Below, in pieces: positions 35,211-46,714 of a stretch of 64,000 nucleotides of DNA (within the stretch, counting starts at the first letter, position 1; each line of letters begins with the position of its first letter). Origin of the DNA: Tistlia consotensis USBA 355 (lineage in GTDB: Bacteria; Pseudomonadota; Alphaproteobacteria; Kiloniellales; DSM-21159). A program made the translations under genes and the position numbers. The notes beneath the pieces are model-generated. The model made no database searches. It saw only the letters and a program-made list of their open reading frames with translations, and was not told where the DNA came from. The stretch covers positions 632,631 through 696,630 of the forward strand of contig NZ_FWZX01000001.1 in NCBI RefSeq assembly GCF_900177295.1. Direction: 5' to 3'.

Positions 35211-35211
35211 C

Positions 35212-36048
35212 TCATGGCTTGGCGAGGCGCACGACCTGACCATCGCCGGGGAAGCGGCGCTGGCGCACCTCCTCGGCGTAGTCGGCGGCGGCGCGCTCCA
35301 GCGCCTCGCCGAGCTCGGCGTAGCGCTTCACGAAGCGCGGCACGTGGCCGACCGTCAGGCCGGCCATGTCGGGCGTGACCAGGACCTGGCCGTCGCAGGA
35401 GGCCGAGGCACCGATGCCGATGGTCGGCGCGGCGGCGACCCGCGTCGCCTCGGCCGCGACCTCCTCGACCGTGCCTTCGATGACGATCGCGAAGGCGCCG
35501 GCGGCGTCGACGGCCCGGGTGTCCTCGATCACCGCCTCGGCCTCGCCCGGCGTCTTGCCCTGGGTGCGGAAGCCGCCCATCGAGCGGATCATCTGCGGCT
35601 TCAGGCCGACATGCCCCATCACCGGGATGCCGCGCTCGACCAGGAAGGCGATGGTCTCGGCCATCTCGCGCCCGCCTTCCAGCTTGACCGCGGCGCAGCC
35701 GGTCTCGCGGATCACCCGGACGGCGCTGCGCATCGCCTGCTCGCGCGACTCCTGGTACCAGCCGAAGGGCAGGTCGACGACGACGCAGGCGTGGGCGGCG
35801 GCGCGCGCGACGGCGCCGCCGTGGGCGATCATCATGTCGAGGGTGACGCCATGGGTCGTGTCGAAGCCATAGACCACGTTGGCCATGGAATCGCCGACCA
35901 GCAGCAGGTCGACCAGCGGGTCCAGGCGCCTGGCCGTCGGGAAGTCGTAGGCGGTCAGGCAGACGATCGGTTCGCCGCCCTTGCGGGCGCGGATCCGGTT
36001 CGGCGTCATTGCGGGCGTCGGCTTGGCGGCTCCCCCGTACTCGACCAC
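35212..36048 (-). CDS. panB: 3-methyl-2-oxobutanoate hydroxymethyltransferase
   Basis: A 278-residue enzyme using methylene-tetrahydrofolate to make ketopantoate, the first step of pantothenate synthesis. Motifs are [54 protein letters not shown] and [14 protein letters not shown]. The GTG at 36048 is chosen because GAGGAGG lies at ideal distance before it; the ATG at 36009 has no comparable site. It is first in the panB-panC operon. Confidence 0.94.
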   Translation of the reverse strand: MVEYGGAAKPTPAMTPNRIRARKGGEPIVCLTAYDFPTARRLDPLVDLLLVGDSMANVVYGFDTTHGVTLDMMIAHGGAVARAAAHACVVVDLPFGWYQESREQAMRSAVRVIRETGCAAVKLEGGREMAETIAFLVERGIPVMGHVGLKPQMIRSMGGFRTQGKTPGEAEAVIEDTRAVDAAGAFAIVIEGTVEEVAAEATRVAAAPTIGIGASASCDGQVLVTPDMAGLTVGHVPRFVKRYAELGEALERAAADYAEEVRQRRFPGDGQVVRLAKP

Positions 36049-36155
36049 GGCGGCCTCCTCATGCTGCGCTGCAGGGCGGACAGCATTAGCGCGCCGCCCG
36101 CGGCGGCGCAACGCGGGCGGCCGGCACCGAAGCGCAGGCCTCCCTTGTCGTCGTT

Positions 36156-36923
36156 TCAGTTGCCTTCGGCGATCTCGCGCAGTGCCTCGACGTCGAGCAG
36201 GTCGACGCGCCCGGCCGGCAGCAGGGCGATCAGCTTGCCCTGGCGCAGCTGGGTGAAGGTGCGGCTGACCGTCTCGGTGGTCAGGCCCAGGTAGTCGCCG
36301 ATGTCGTTCCGGCTCATCGGCACCGAGACCGGATTGGCCGTCTGCCCGCGCTGCGCCGCCCGCTGGCCGAGCAGCAGCAGGAAGCTCGCGATCTTCTCGC
36401 GGGCGGTCTTGCGGCCGAGCAGCAGCATCTGCTCCTGGGCGGCGGCGAGCTCGTGGCTGGCCATGCCGAGCAGGCGCCGCTCCATGCGCGGATAGCGCTC
36501 GAGCAGCGCCTCCAGCTTGCGCCGCGGAAAGCGGCAGAGCGTCGAATGGATGATCGCCTCGGCGCTGTAGGCGTAGACCTCGTCGTCGGCGAGGCCCAGG
36601 AAGTCGCCGGAGAACAGGAAGCCGATGATCTGGCGGCGGCCGTCGGGCAGCAGCTTGTAGACCTTCATGGCGCCGGCGGTGACCGAGTAGATGTTGGTCG
36701 CTTCCTCGCCCTCGTCGAACAGCGGATCGCCCGGATGCAGCTCGACGTTCTGCACGATCCGCGTGACGTGGTTCAGCTCTTCCTCGCCGAGCGGGGCGCA
36801 GAAGGTCAGGTGACGCACGGAACAGGCCCCGCAGGGCGACTCCTTCTCGGCGCCGGCACGTTCCTGGGCCGGCGCCAGGCCGCGGATCCTGCTGATATCG
36901 AAAGGAGAAAGTGTCTGGTGCAT
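36156..36923 (-). CDS. fnr: FNR/FnrN-type oxygen-sensing Crp-family regulator
   Basis: A 255-residue regulator. Cys31, Cys34 and Cys42 ([14 protein letters not shown]) plus Cys130 (HSTLCRF) match the [4Fe-4S] ligands of FNR. A cyclic-nucleotide-fold domain spans about residues 50-165. The C-terminal helix-turn-helix has [24 protein letters not shown], with E-T-V-S-R as the residues that read TTGAT half-sites. It activates or represses genes when oxygen is scarce. An FNR-type box lies in its divergent upstream region, suggesting autoregulation. A second box precedes the treT/ppsA operon. Confidence 0.93.
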   Translation of the reverse strand: MHQTLSPFDISRIRGLAPAQERAGAEKESPCGACSVRHLTFCAPLGEEELNHVTRIVQNVELHPGDPLFDEGEEATNIYSVTAGAMKVYKLLPDGRRQIIGFLFSGDFLGLADDEVYAYSAEAIIHSTLCRFPRRKLEALLERYPRMERRLLGMASHELAAAQEQMLLLGRKTAREKIASFLLLLGQRAAQRGQTANPVSVPMSRNDIGDYLGLTTETVSRTFTQLRQGKLIALLPAGRVDLLDVEALREIAEGN

Positions 36924-37040
36924 CCCACCACCGTTGGGTTGTGCTCCGGCCCCGAAGGCCGGCCACGCATTCGGCTTTCCGCACATTACCACCTGCGCCG
37001 CGTGAAATCGAGACGTCGGCTGCATGCCAGCAGCGACCGT

Positions 37041-37054
37041 TTGACGTAGGTCAA
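37041..37054. promoter_or_regulatory. FNR-type box in the fnr / acetyltransferase divergent region
   Basis: TTGAC-GTAG-GTCAA is a perfect inverted repeat and one base per half-site away from TTGAT-N4-ATCAA. It is 118 nt from the fnr start and 98 nt from the start of the plus-strand gene at 37152. CATGCT (37078-37083) could be the -10 of the plus-strand gene at class II spacing. It may serve either or both genes. Confidence 0.7.
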
Positions 37055-37151
37055 GGCCGGCGGCTGGCGCGACGCGGCATGCTCCAAAGGCCGTCCCTTT
37101 CCGGCGACGGGCCTGCGTAGCGGAAGAACGATAAGAAGTGCCCAAGAAACC

Positions 37152-37664
37152 ATGACGCCCCTGACAGAAGCGATCCCCGTGACTGGAAAGACACCCGTGC
37201 GCAGCTTCACGACCCGGCCCTTGACGCGGGAGCGTGCGTTCCTGGCCTACCCGCTGGTGCGCAACGCCCTTCCGGAGACGACCCTCGAGGTCTGGACGGC
37301 CTTCGCGGAAGCCTTCGTCGGCGACGGACATTCCGATCCGCGGCGCTCGATCCTCACGGTCGAGAACGAGAGCGGCGTGATCATCGGGCTGGTCGCCTTC
37401 CACTGCCTGCCGGACATCGTGCACGGCTGGGTGCTCATGGTCAGCCACCTACTCGCCTTCGAGCTGCTCGACCGGCGCGGCGTCGCCGAGATGATCGTCC
37501 AGGCGCTGGAGGCCGAGGCCGGGCGACTCGGCTGCCGGGCGATCCACACCTGCCTGCCGGTCGTGGAGGGCGAGCAGCGCCCGGCCTGGCTGGTTGCCCT
37601 GCTCCAGAGCCACGGGCACCATGTCGAGAGCATGTCGCTCTGCAAGAGGCTGGCCCCCACCTGA
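37152..37664 (+). CDS. GNAT-like acetyltransferase-family protein
   Basis: A 170-residue protein with a weak GNAT fold pattern: TRERAFLAYPLVRNALPETTLEVW at the N-terminus, a central strand GVIIGLVAFHCLPDIVHGWVLMVSHLLAFELLDRRGVAEMIVQALEAEA (quoted in parts: GLVAFHCLPD, RRGVAEMIVQALE), and GHHVESMSLCKRL at the end. The usual acetyl-CoA loop Q/R-x-x-G-x-G/A is present only as RRGVA. It is divergent from fnr with an FNR-type box between, so low-oxygen expression is likely. Substrate is unknown. Confidence 0.65.
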   Translation: MTPLTEAIPVTGKTPVRSFTTRPLTRERAFLAYPLVRNALPETTLEVWTAFAEAFVGDGHSDPRRSILTVENESGVIIGLVAFHCLPDIVHGWVLMVSHLLAFELLDRRGVAEMIVQALEAEAGRLGCRAIHTCLPVVEGEQRPAWLVALLQSHGHHVESMSLCKRLAPT

Positions 37665-37694
37665 TCCGCCCGGGGCCCCTGCCAGGGAGTCCCG

Positions 37695-39389
37695 ATGGCC
37701 CACCGTTTCCTGCTGCTCCTCCTGCTCGCCCTCGCGCCGCTGTGCCTCGACGCGGCACCGGCGTCCGCCCGCAGCGGCAAGCTGGCTGCCGGCATGGTGG
37801 CCGCGGCCAATCCCCGCGCCGCCGAGGCCGGCATGGCGATCCTCAGGCAGGGCGGCAGCGCGATGGACGCGGCGGTCGCGATCCAGGCGATGCTGGGCCT
37901 GGTCGAGCCACAGTCGTCGGGCATCGGCGGCGGCGCCTTCCTGCTCTACTGGGACGCCGCGGCGCAGAAGCTGCACGCCTACGACGGGCGCGAGACGGCA
38001 CCGGCCGCGGACAGCCCGGACCAGTTCCTGCACGCGGACGGCACGCCGATGGACTTCTACGAGGCGGTCGTCGGCGGCCTTGCGGTCGGCGTGCCCGGCG
38101 TGCCGCGGCTGCTCGAGCTGGCCCATCGCAACCACGGCAAGCTGCCCTGGGCCGGCCTGTTCCAGCCGGCGATCGCGCTCGCCCGCGAGGGCTTCCAGGT
38201 CTCGCCGCGCCTGGCCATGGAGATCGCCGAGGACCCCTACCTGAACCGTTTCGACACGCCGAAGACCTACTTCTACCGGCCCGACGGCTCGCCCAAGCAG
38301 GCCGGCGACCGGCTGGTCAACGAGCCCTACGCCGAGACCCTGGAAGCGCTGGCCGGCGGCGGCGCCGACGCCTTCTACAAGGGCCGCATCGCCGAGGACA
38401 TCGTGAAGACGGTGCGGGCCGCACCCGGCGATCCCGGACGCATGACCGCGGCGGATCTCGCCGGCTACCAGGCCAGGGAACGCGATCCTCTGTGCAGCGG
38501 CTACCGGTCCTACAAGGTCTGCGGCATGCCGCCGCCGACCTCCGGCGGCATCGCGGTGCTGCAGATGCTCGGCATCCTGGAGAACTTCCAGCTGGGCAAG
38601 GAGGCGCCGAATTCCCTGGACGCGGTCCACCTGATGGCCGAGGCCGGGCGCCTCGCCTTCGCCGACCGCAACGCCTACGTCGCCGACAGCGACTTCGTGC
38701 CGGTGCCGGTCGCGCGGCTGCTCGACAAGACCTACCTGCGCAAGCGGGCCGCCCTGGTCGAGCGCAGCCACAGCCTGGGCGTCGCCGAGCCCGGCCAGAT
38801 CAAGCAGAAGGCCGCCGTCACGCGCCAGTACGAGCCGCCCTCGACGACCCATTTCGTGGTCGTCGACGCGGCCGGGAACGTCGTCTCGATGACCTCGTCG
38901 GTCGAGAACGCCTTCGGCTCGCGCCTGATGGTCGACGGCTTCATCCTGAACAACCAGCTGACCGACTTCTCCTTCGTGCCCCAGGTCGACGAGGTGGCGG
39001 TCGCCAACCGGGTCGAGCCGGGCAAGCGGCCGCGCAGCTCGATGTCGCCGACCATCGTCTTCGACGACGAGGGGCGCTTCTTCGCGGCGACCGGCTCGCC
39101 GGGCGGCAGTGCGATCATCGGCTACGTGCTGCAGGACCTGATCGCCCTGATCGACTGGCACCTGACCGCCCAGCAGGCCGTCGCCCTGCCCCACGTCGTC
39201 AACCGAAACGGCGTCACCGACCTGGAGGCCGGCACGGCGCTGAGCGGGGACGTCCAGGCGCTGACCGCACGCGGCCACGAGGTCCGGCTGCGGCCGCTGG
39301 TCAGCGGCCTGCACACGATCCGGCGGGTCGAAGGCGTCTACGACGGCGGCGCCGATCCGCGGCGCGAGGGCGTGGTGCTGGCGGAGTAG
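37695..39389 (+). CDS. ggt: Gamma-glutamyltransferase (exported)
   Basis: A 564-residue Ntn-hydrolase with a signal peptide (MAHRFLLLLLLALAPLCLDA, cleaved near ASA). The proenzyme is cut before the nucleophilic Thr in PPSTTHFVVVDAAGNVVSMT (about residue 383). Other motifs are GGSAMDAAVAIQAMLGLVEPQSSGIGGGAF, the substrate Arg in YDGRETAPAA, MVDGFILNNQLTDFS, PRSSMSPTIVF and TGSPGGSAIIGYVLQ. It cleaves gamma-glutamyl bonds of glutathione in the periplasm. It follows the GNAT-like gene by 30 nt and may be co-transcribed. Confidence 0.94.
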   Translation: MAHRFLLLLLLALAPLCLDAAPASARSGKLAAGMVAAANPRAAEAGMAILRQGGSAMDAAVAIQAMLGLVEPQSSGIGGGAFLLYWDAAAQKLHAYDGRETAPAADSPDQFLHADGTPMDFYEAVVGGLAVGVPGVPRLLELAHRNHGKLPWAGLFQPAIALAREGFQVSPRLAMEIAEDPYLNRFDTPKTYFYRPDGSPKQAGDRLVNEPYAETLEALAGGGADAFYKGRIAEDIVKTVRAAPGDPGRMTAADLAGYQARERDPLCSGYRSYKVCGMPPPTSGGIAVLQMLGILENFQLGKEAPNSLDAVHLMAEAGRLAFADRNAYVADSDFVPVPVARLLDKTYLRKRAALVERSHSLGVAEPGQIKQKAAVTRQYEPPSTTHFVVVDAAGNVVSMTSSVENAFGSRLMVDGFILNNQLTDFSFVPQVDEVAVANRVEPGKRPRSSMSPTIVFDDEGRFFAATGSPGGSAIIGYVLQDLIALIDWHLTAQQAVALPHVVNRNGVTDLEAGTALSGDVQALTARGHEVRLRPLVSGLHTIRRVEGVYDGGADPRREGVVLAE

Positions 39390-39422
39390 CGCCGCCGGCG
39401 GGGCCGCCCCGGCGCGCCCGGC

Positions 39423-41576
39423 TCAGCGGTCGTTGCCGGGCTTGGTGAGCCTCCGGCCCGCGCCGTCCGAGCGCGGCTGCGCCGTGCCGCCGCCCGAGCC
39501 GGTCAGCCGCTCGATCAGGTTCTCCAGCAGCCCCGGCCCGCCGCCGCCCTGATCGCTCGCCGGCGCTTCGCCGGCCCGCCCGGCGCCGCTCGGCACCGCC
39601 GCGGCGTAGACCAGCGGCCGCGGCGGGAGGCCCGCGGAGATGCGCGTCATGATGGCGCGCCAGAGCTGCGCCGGCAGGCTGCCGCCGGTGACACCGTCCA
39701 TCGGCTTGCCGTCGTCGTTGCCGAGCCAGACCGCGACGGTCCAGTCGGCGGTGAAGCCGACGAACCAGGCGTCGCGGAAGTCCTGGCTGGTCCCGGTCTT
39801 GGCGGCGGCCGGGCGGCCGGGATCGGCGTGGCGCGCCGTGCCCCAGGCCACAGCCGACTGCATCATGTCGACCATGCTCGCCTGCACCGCCGGCGGAATC
39901 ACCCGGCCGAGGCCGCCGCCGTGACGGTCGTAGATCAGCTGGCCGTCGGCGCTCTCGATGCGCGAGACGCCGTAGGGCAGCACGCCGTCGCCGCCGTTGG
40001 CCAGCACGCTGTAGGCGGTGGCCATGTCGAGCACGCTGACCTCGGAGCTGCCCAGCGCCAGGCTGAGGTTCTCGGCGAGCGGCGTCGTGATGCCCATGCG
40101 GTGGGCGACCGCCGCGACCTTGTCGACGCCGACGCTCTCGGCGAGCCGCACGGCCGGCGTGTTGAGCGAGCGCGCCAGGGCCTCGCGCAGGGTGACGGTG
40201 CCGCGGTACTTGTCGGTGAAGTTGGACGGCCGCCAGACGCCGTTCGGCGTCTTGAACTCGATCGGCGCGTCGAGCACCGGGCTGTCCGGCGTCATGCCGG
40301 ACTCGAGGGCGGCGAGATAGACGAAGGGCTTGAAGGACGAGCCGGGCTGGCGCAGCGCCTGGACCGCGCGGTTGAACTGGCTGTCGCCGTAGCTGCGGCC
40401 GCCGACCATCGCCTTGACCGCGCCGTCGGGGCCCATCACCACGACCGCCGCCTGGCCGGCGCCCGCCTTCCTGGCCGCGCCGTCGAGCAGCTTCGCGGTC
40501 TCCTCCTCGGCGATGCGCTGGACGCGCGAATCGAGCGTCGTCGAGACGACGACGTCGCCCTCCAGCGGCCCGGCCTCCTCGGCGACGCGGCTCAGCGCCC
40601 AGTCGGCGAAGTAGCGGCCGCGGTCGGCGACCTGGGGCTGGCCGCGCTTGCGCTCGCGGATCGCCCGCTCGGCCTCCGCCTCGGTGATGAAGCCGGCCTC
40701 GGCCATCGAGTGCAGCACGGTCGAGGCCCGGCGATGGGCGAGATCGGGATCGTTCGCCGGGTTGTAGCGCGACGGCGCCTTCAGGAGGCCGGCGATCATC
40801 GCCGCCTCGTAGAGCCCGACCTCGCGCGCCGACTTGCCGAAATAGCGATGCGCCGCGGCGTCGACGCCGTAGGTGCCGGCGCCCAGATAGACCCGGTTGA
40901 GGTAGAGCGAGAGGATGCGGTCCTTGCTGAGCTTGGTCTCCAGCCAGATCGCCAGCATCATCTCCTGGACCTTGCGCTTGATCGTGCGGTCCGGGGTCAG
41001 GAACAGGTTCTTGGCGAGCTGCTGGGTGATGGTCGAGCCGCCCTCGCGCAGCTGGCCGGCCATCACGTCGGCGACCAGGGCGCGCAGGATGCCCCAGGGG
41101 TCGATGCCGAAGTGGCTGTAGAAGCGCCGGTCCTCCACCGCCATGACCGCCTGCGGCAGGTAGGCCGGCAGGTCGGCGACCGGGATGGTGTCGCCGTAGA
41201 GGTCTCCGAAGGCCGCGAGCGGCCGGCCGTCGGCGTCGATCAGGCGGATGCTGGGCTTGCGCGTGTAGTCGCCGAGCGCCGAGACCGAGGGCAGGTCGTA
41301 GGCGTACCAGGCCAGCAGGCCGCCCAGCGCGACCGCGCCCCAGATCGCCGCGACACCGGTCCAGAGCGCGAGGCGGCGCAGCCAGCGCCAGTCGCGCGGC
41401 CTCGCCGCCGCGCGCTTTCCGGTGCCGCCGCCCGAGCCGCCGCGCGCCGCGGCCGAGCGGCCACCGCCACTGCCGCTGCGCGCCGCCCCGCGAAGCCGCC
41501 GCTCGGCGGCGCTGGTTTCAATGTCGGCGCGCAGGGCCGGAGTGGCGGTGCCCCGAGGAGCTGTACGGCGTGCCAT
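39423..41576 (-). CDS. Class A penicillin-binding protein, PBP1A family
   Basis: A 717-residue bifunctional peptidoglycan synthase. A basic cytoplasmic tail (residues 1-65) precedes one transmembrane helix (about 69-92). The GT51 glycosyltransferase domain has AVEDRRFYSHFGIDPWGI and EGGSTITQQLAKNLFL. The transpeptidase domain has the SxxK box in GSSFKPF, SxN in SLNTPAV and KTGT in KTGTSQDFRDAWF. The C-terminus is a Gly/Pro-rich disordered tail. It polymerises and cross-links peptidoglycan on the periplasmic face. All catalytic motifs are intact. Confidence 0.94.
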   Translation of the reverse strand: MARRTAPRGTATPALRADIETSAAERRLRGAARSGSGGGRSAAARGGSGGGTGKRAAARPRDWRWLRRLALWTGVAAIWGAVALGGLLAWYAYDLPSVSALGDYTRKPSIRLIDADGRPLAAFGDLYGDTIPVADLPAYLPQAVMAVEDRRFYSHFGIDPWGILRALVADVMAGQLREGGSTITQQLAKNLFLTPDRTIKRKVQEMMLAIWLETKLSKDRILSLYLNRVYLGAGTYGVDAAAHRYFGKSAREVGLYEAAMIAGLLKAPSRYNPANDPDLAHRRASTVLHSMAEAGFITEAEAERAIRERKRGQPQVADRGRYFADWALSRVAEEAGPLEGDVVVSTTLDSRVQRIAEEETAKLLDGAARKAGAGQAAVVVMGPDGAVKAMVGGRSYGDSQFNRAVQALRQPGSSFKPFVYLAALESGMTPDSPVLDAPIEFKTPNGVWRPSNFTDKYRGTVTLREALARSLNTPAVRLAESVGVDKVAAVAHRMGITTPLAENLSLALGSSEVSVLDMATAYSVLANGGDGVLPYGVSRIESADGQLIYDRHGGGLGRVIPPAVQASMVDMMQSAVAWGTARHADPGRPAAAKTGTSQDFRDAWFVGFTADWTVAVWLGNDDGKPMDGVTGGSLPAQLWRAIMTRISAGLPPRPLVYAAAVPSGAGRAGEAPASDQGGGGPGLLENLIERLTGSGGGTAQPRSDGAGRRLTKPGNDR

Positions 41577-41632
41577 GCTTCGAGATGTGGTGTAGGGTGA
41601 GCCGGATTAACATAGATCTTGGAGTTGGCACC

Positions 41633-42106
41633 ATGCCCCTGGTCATTCGGGCCGCTCGGCCCGAGGACGCCGGGACGATCGTCGGCTTCTGCCGGGCACT
41701 GTCGGCCCACGAAGGCCTCGAGCTGCCCGGACTCGACGAGGAGCGCTTCCGCAACGACGGCTTCGGCCCTGACGCCGCCTTTGCGACCCTGCTGGCGGAA
41801 TTGGACGGCCGTGCGGCGGGCTACGTGCTGCACTGCCCGATTTACGACACAGGCGACGGGATGCGCGGCCGCTACATCGCCGATCTCTTCGTCGCCGAGT
41901 GGGCACGCCGCCGCGGCGTCGGCCGCGCCCTGCTGCAGGCGGCTGCGCGCAGCGCCGCCGCCGGCGACGGCCGCTACCTCGTCTGGACGGCGATGCGCGG
42001 CAACCGCGCGGCGCGCGCCTTCTACGACAGCCTCGCCGAAGGGCTGGAGGACCTGGTCGTCTATTGGACCGACGCCGCGGCCTTCGCCCGCCTGAAGGCC
42101 GGATAG
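41633..42106 (+). CDS. GNAT-family N-acetyltransferase
   Basis: A 157-residue GNAT enzyme starting MPLVIRAARPEDAGTIVGFCRAL. It has RYIADLFVAEWARRRGVGRALLQAAAR (about residues 82-108; the RRRGVGRA loop binds acetyl-CoA) and a C-terminal RAARAFYDSLAEGLEDLVVYW. The ATG at 41633 follows GGAGTTGG. It is divergent from the PBP gene with only 56 nt between starts. Substrate unknown; relatives acetylate diamines or amino-acid-type amines. Confidence 0.88.
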   Translation: MPLVIRAARPEDAGTIVGFCRALSAHEGLELPGLDEERFRNDGFGPDAAFATLLAELDGRAAGYVLHCPIYDTGDGMRGRYIADLFVAEWARRRGVGRALLQAAARSAAAGDGRYLVWTAMRGNRAARAFYDSLAEGLEDLVVYWTDAAAFARLKAG

Positions 42107-42127
42107 GCCGGAAGGACGGGGGACGGG

Positions 42128-44047
42128 TCAGGCTTTCGCGGGAGGAGAGTCGGCGCCCGGCGGGAAGTACAGCGTCGCCGTCGTGCCTTCGCCGGGTCGG
42201 CTGCAGACCTCGAGGCGGCCGCCGTGCAGCTCGATCAGGCCCTGGACCAGCGGCAGGCCGAGGCCGGTGCCCTTCTGGCTGACCCCGGTGCGGGCGATCT
42301 GGCCGAAGGCCTCGAGGGCCCGGGCGATCTCCTCCCCGGTCATGCCGATGCCGTCGTCGGCGACGTCGACCCGCACGCCGCCGTCGGCGGCCGGCCGGAA
42401 GCGCAGCCAGATCTGCCCGCCGGCCGGCGTGAACTTGCAGGCGTTCGACAGCAGGTTGACCAGCATCTGCTTGGCCGCGCGGCGGTCGGCGTGCAGCTTG
42501 AGGTCCGTCGGCTCGACCAGCTGGTCGATCTCGACGCCGTTCTCGTCGGCGAGGCCGCGCACCAGGGTCCGGCAGGAGCGCGCCAGATCGGCGGCCGAGA
42601 GCCACTCGCGCTCGATCTCCATCTTGCCGGCCTCGATCTTCGACAGATCGAGGATGTCGTTGATGATCGACAGCAGGTGGGCGCCGCTCTCGTAGATGTC
42701 CTGGGCGTACTCGACGTACTTCGGCTCGTCGATCGCGCCGAACAGCTGGTCGCGCAGGATCGAGGAGAAGCCGAGCACGGCGTTGAGCGGGGTGCGCAGC
42801 TCGTGGCTCATCATTGCCAGGAAGGCCGACTTCGTGCGGCTCGCCTCCTCCGCCCTCAGGCGCGCGGCATTGGCCTCCTCGCCGGTCGTGCGCAGGCGCT
42901 CGGCCAGCTCGGCGAGCTGGCGGTTCGCCTCCTCGATGGCACGCTCCTGGCGCTTGCGGTGCGAGATGTCGATGATCGAGATGAGCAGCACCGGCTCGCC
43001 GCCGTAGACCGTCGCCGTGCCCGAGAGCAGCGCCCAGAAGGGGTGGTCCTGCGCGTCCTTGAGCTCGATCTCCGCGTCCTGCACCACGCCGTCGCGCTTG
43101 AGGCGCTCGACCAGGCGCGTGCGATCGGCCGGATCGACGTAGAAGTCGGGCGCGTGCTTGTCCGGCGCCTCCGCGAGCGGAACGCCGAACAGTTCCGAGG
43201 CGCTCGGATTGATGTAGACGACCCGGGCATCGGTCAGCCGGGTCAGCACCATGGCGACCGGCGAGGTGTCGGCCAGCGTGCGGAACAGCTCCTCGCGCTC
43301 GACCAGGCTGGCCTCCAGCCGCTTGACCTCGGTGATGTCGCTGCGTAGCGAGACGAAGCCGATCTCCGGGATGCGCAGCTCCTGGACCAGGTGCCAGCCC
43401 TCGCGGACCCGCTGCTCGAAGGGCCCCTTGTGCGGCCGGTGCAGCCGCTCGATCCGCTTGGCGAGATAGGCCTCCGGATCCTCGCGGGCGAGCGGGTCCT
43501 GCACGACCCCGGGTGCCGCCATCGAGCGCCGGACGATGTCGAGGAAGTGCGCGCCCTCCAGCTCGTCGAAGCCGGGCATGTAGGGAAAGATCCGGCGATA
43601 GGCCTGGTTGAAGTAGATCAGGCGGTCGTCGTCGTCGAACAGGATCAGCGCCTCGGGCAGCTCGTCGAGGGCCGAGCGCAGCAGCGCGTTGAGGCGGGCG
43701 GCGCGGGCCGCCTCCTCCGCCGCGGTCAGGGTGACGATCCGCAGCGGCCGGCCGTCGAGCTCGATCCGCCCGACCTGCAGCGTGCAGACCAGCAGCGACC
43801 CCTCGCCGCACTGCAGGACGCAGCTCCCGCCCGTCTCGAGCAGCCCGCCGTCGGCCGGATCGGCGAGCAGGTCGGTCGCGGGCCGGCCGGTCAGCGCGCG
43901 CCCGTCGAGCCGCAGCAGGGCCGCCGCCGCGGGATTGATCGACAGCAGCGTGCCGGCCGCATCGACCGCGATCAGCGCGGCCGCGCGCTCCGCCGCCTCC
44001 TGAGGCGCGGCGTCGTGCCTTCCCGGAACCTCGACCGCCAAGGACAT
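42128..44047 (-). CDS. Orphan PAS-domain sensor histidine kinase
   Basis: About 639 residues, soluble, with three PAS segments: LIAVDAAGTLLSINPAAAALL (about 22-42), SALDELPEALILFDDDDRLIYFNQAYRRIFP (about 140-170) and LADTSPVAMVLTRLTDARVVYINPSASELFG. A coiled coil (EEANRQLAELAERL) leads to the phospho-acceptor MSHELRTPLNAVLGFSS (H box) and an HATPase domain with NLLSNACKFTPAGG, DDGIGMT and KGTGLGLPLV. There are no membrane segments, so it senses a cytoplasmic signal. No response regulator is adjacent. A GTG at 44065 is an alternative start. Confidence 0.9.
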   Translation of the reverse strand: MSLAVEVPGRHDAAPQEAAERAAALIAVDAAGTLLSINPAAAALLRLDGRALTGRPATDLLADPADGGLLETGGSCVLQCGEGSLLVCTLQVGRIELDGRPLRIVTLTAAEEAARAARLNALLRSALDELPEALILFDDDDRLIYFNQAYRRIFPYMPGFDELEGAHFLDIVRRSMAAPGVVQDPLAREDPEAYLAKRIERLHRPHKGPFEQRVREGWHLVQELRIPEIGFVSLRSDITEVKRLEASLVEREELFRTLADTSPVAMVLTRLTDARVVYINPSASELFGVPLAEAPDKHAPDFYVDPADRTRLVERLKRDGVVQDAEIELKDAQDHPFWALLSGTATVYGGEPVLLISIIDISHRKRQERAIEEANRQLAELAERLRTTGEEANAARLRAEEASRTKSAFLAMMSHELRTPLNAVLGFSSILRDQLFGAIDEPKYVEYAQDIYESGAHLLSIINDILDLSKIEAGKMEIEREWLSAADLARSCRTLVRGLADENGVEIDQLVEPTDLKLHADRRAAKQMLVNLLSNACKFTPAGGQIWLRFRPAADGGVRVDVADDGIGMTGEEIARALEAFGQIARTGVSQKGTGLGLPLVQGLIELHGGRLEVCSRPGEGTTATLYFPPGADSPPAKA

Positions 44048-44193
44048 CCTTCGCGCCACCCCCACAGGCTCGGTTCCCGCCGAGTCTCGCGCATTCCCGT
44101 TAAGCGAGGATTAACCATGGACGGCCTCGCCGAATCGCTGCAAGGCGCTTGTGGCGCGCAGGCACGAGAAGGCCCCGCGGGCGGGCCGGCCGT

Positions 44194-46668
<2,475 letters not shown>

Positions 46669-46714
46669 TCAGTCTAGCAGATATGGGGTCGGCTGACGCC
46701 AAGTGCTTGTGGAA

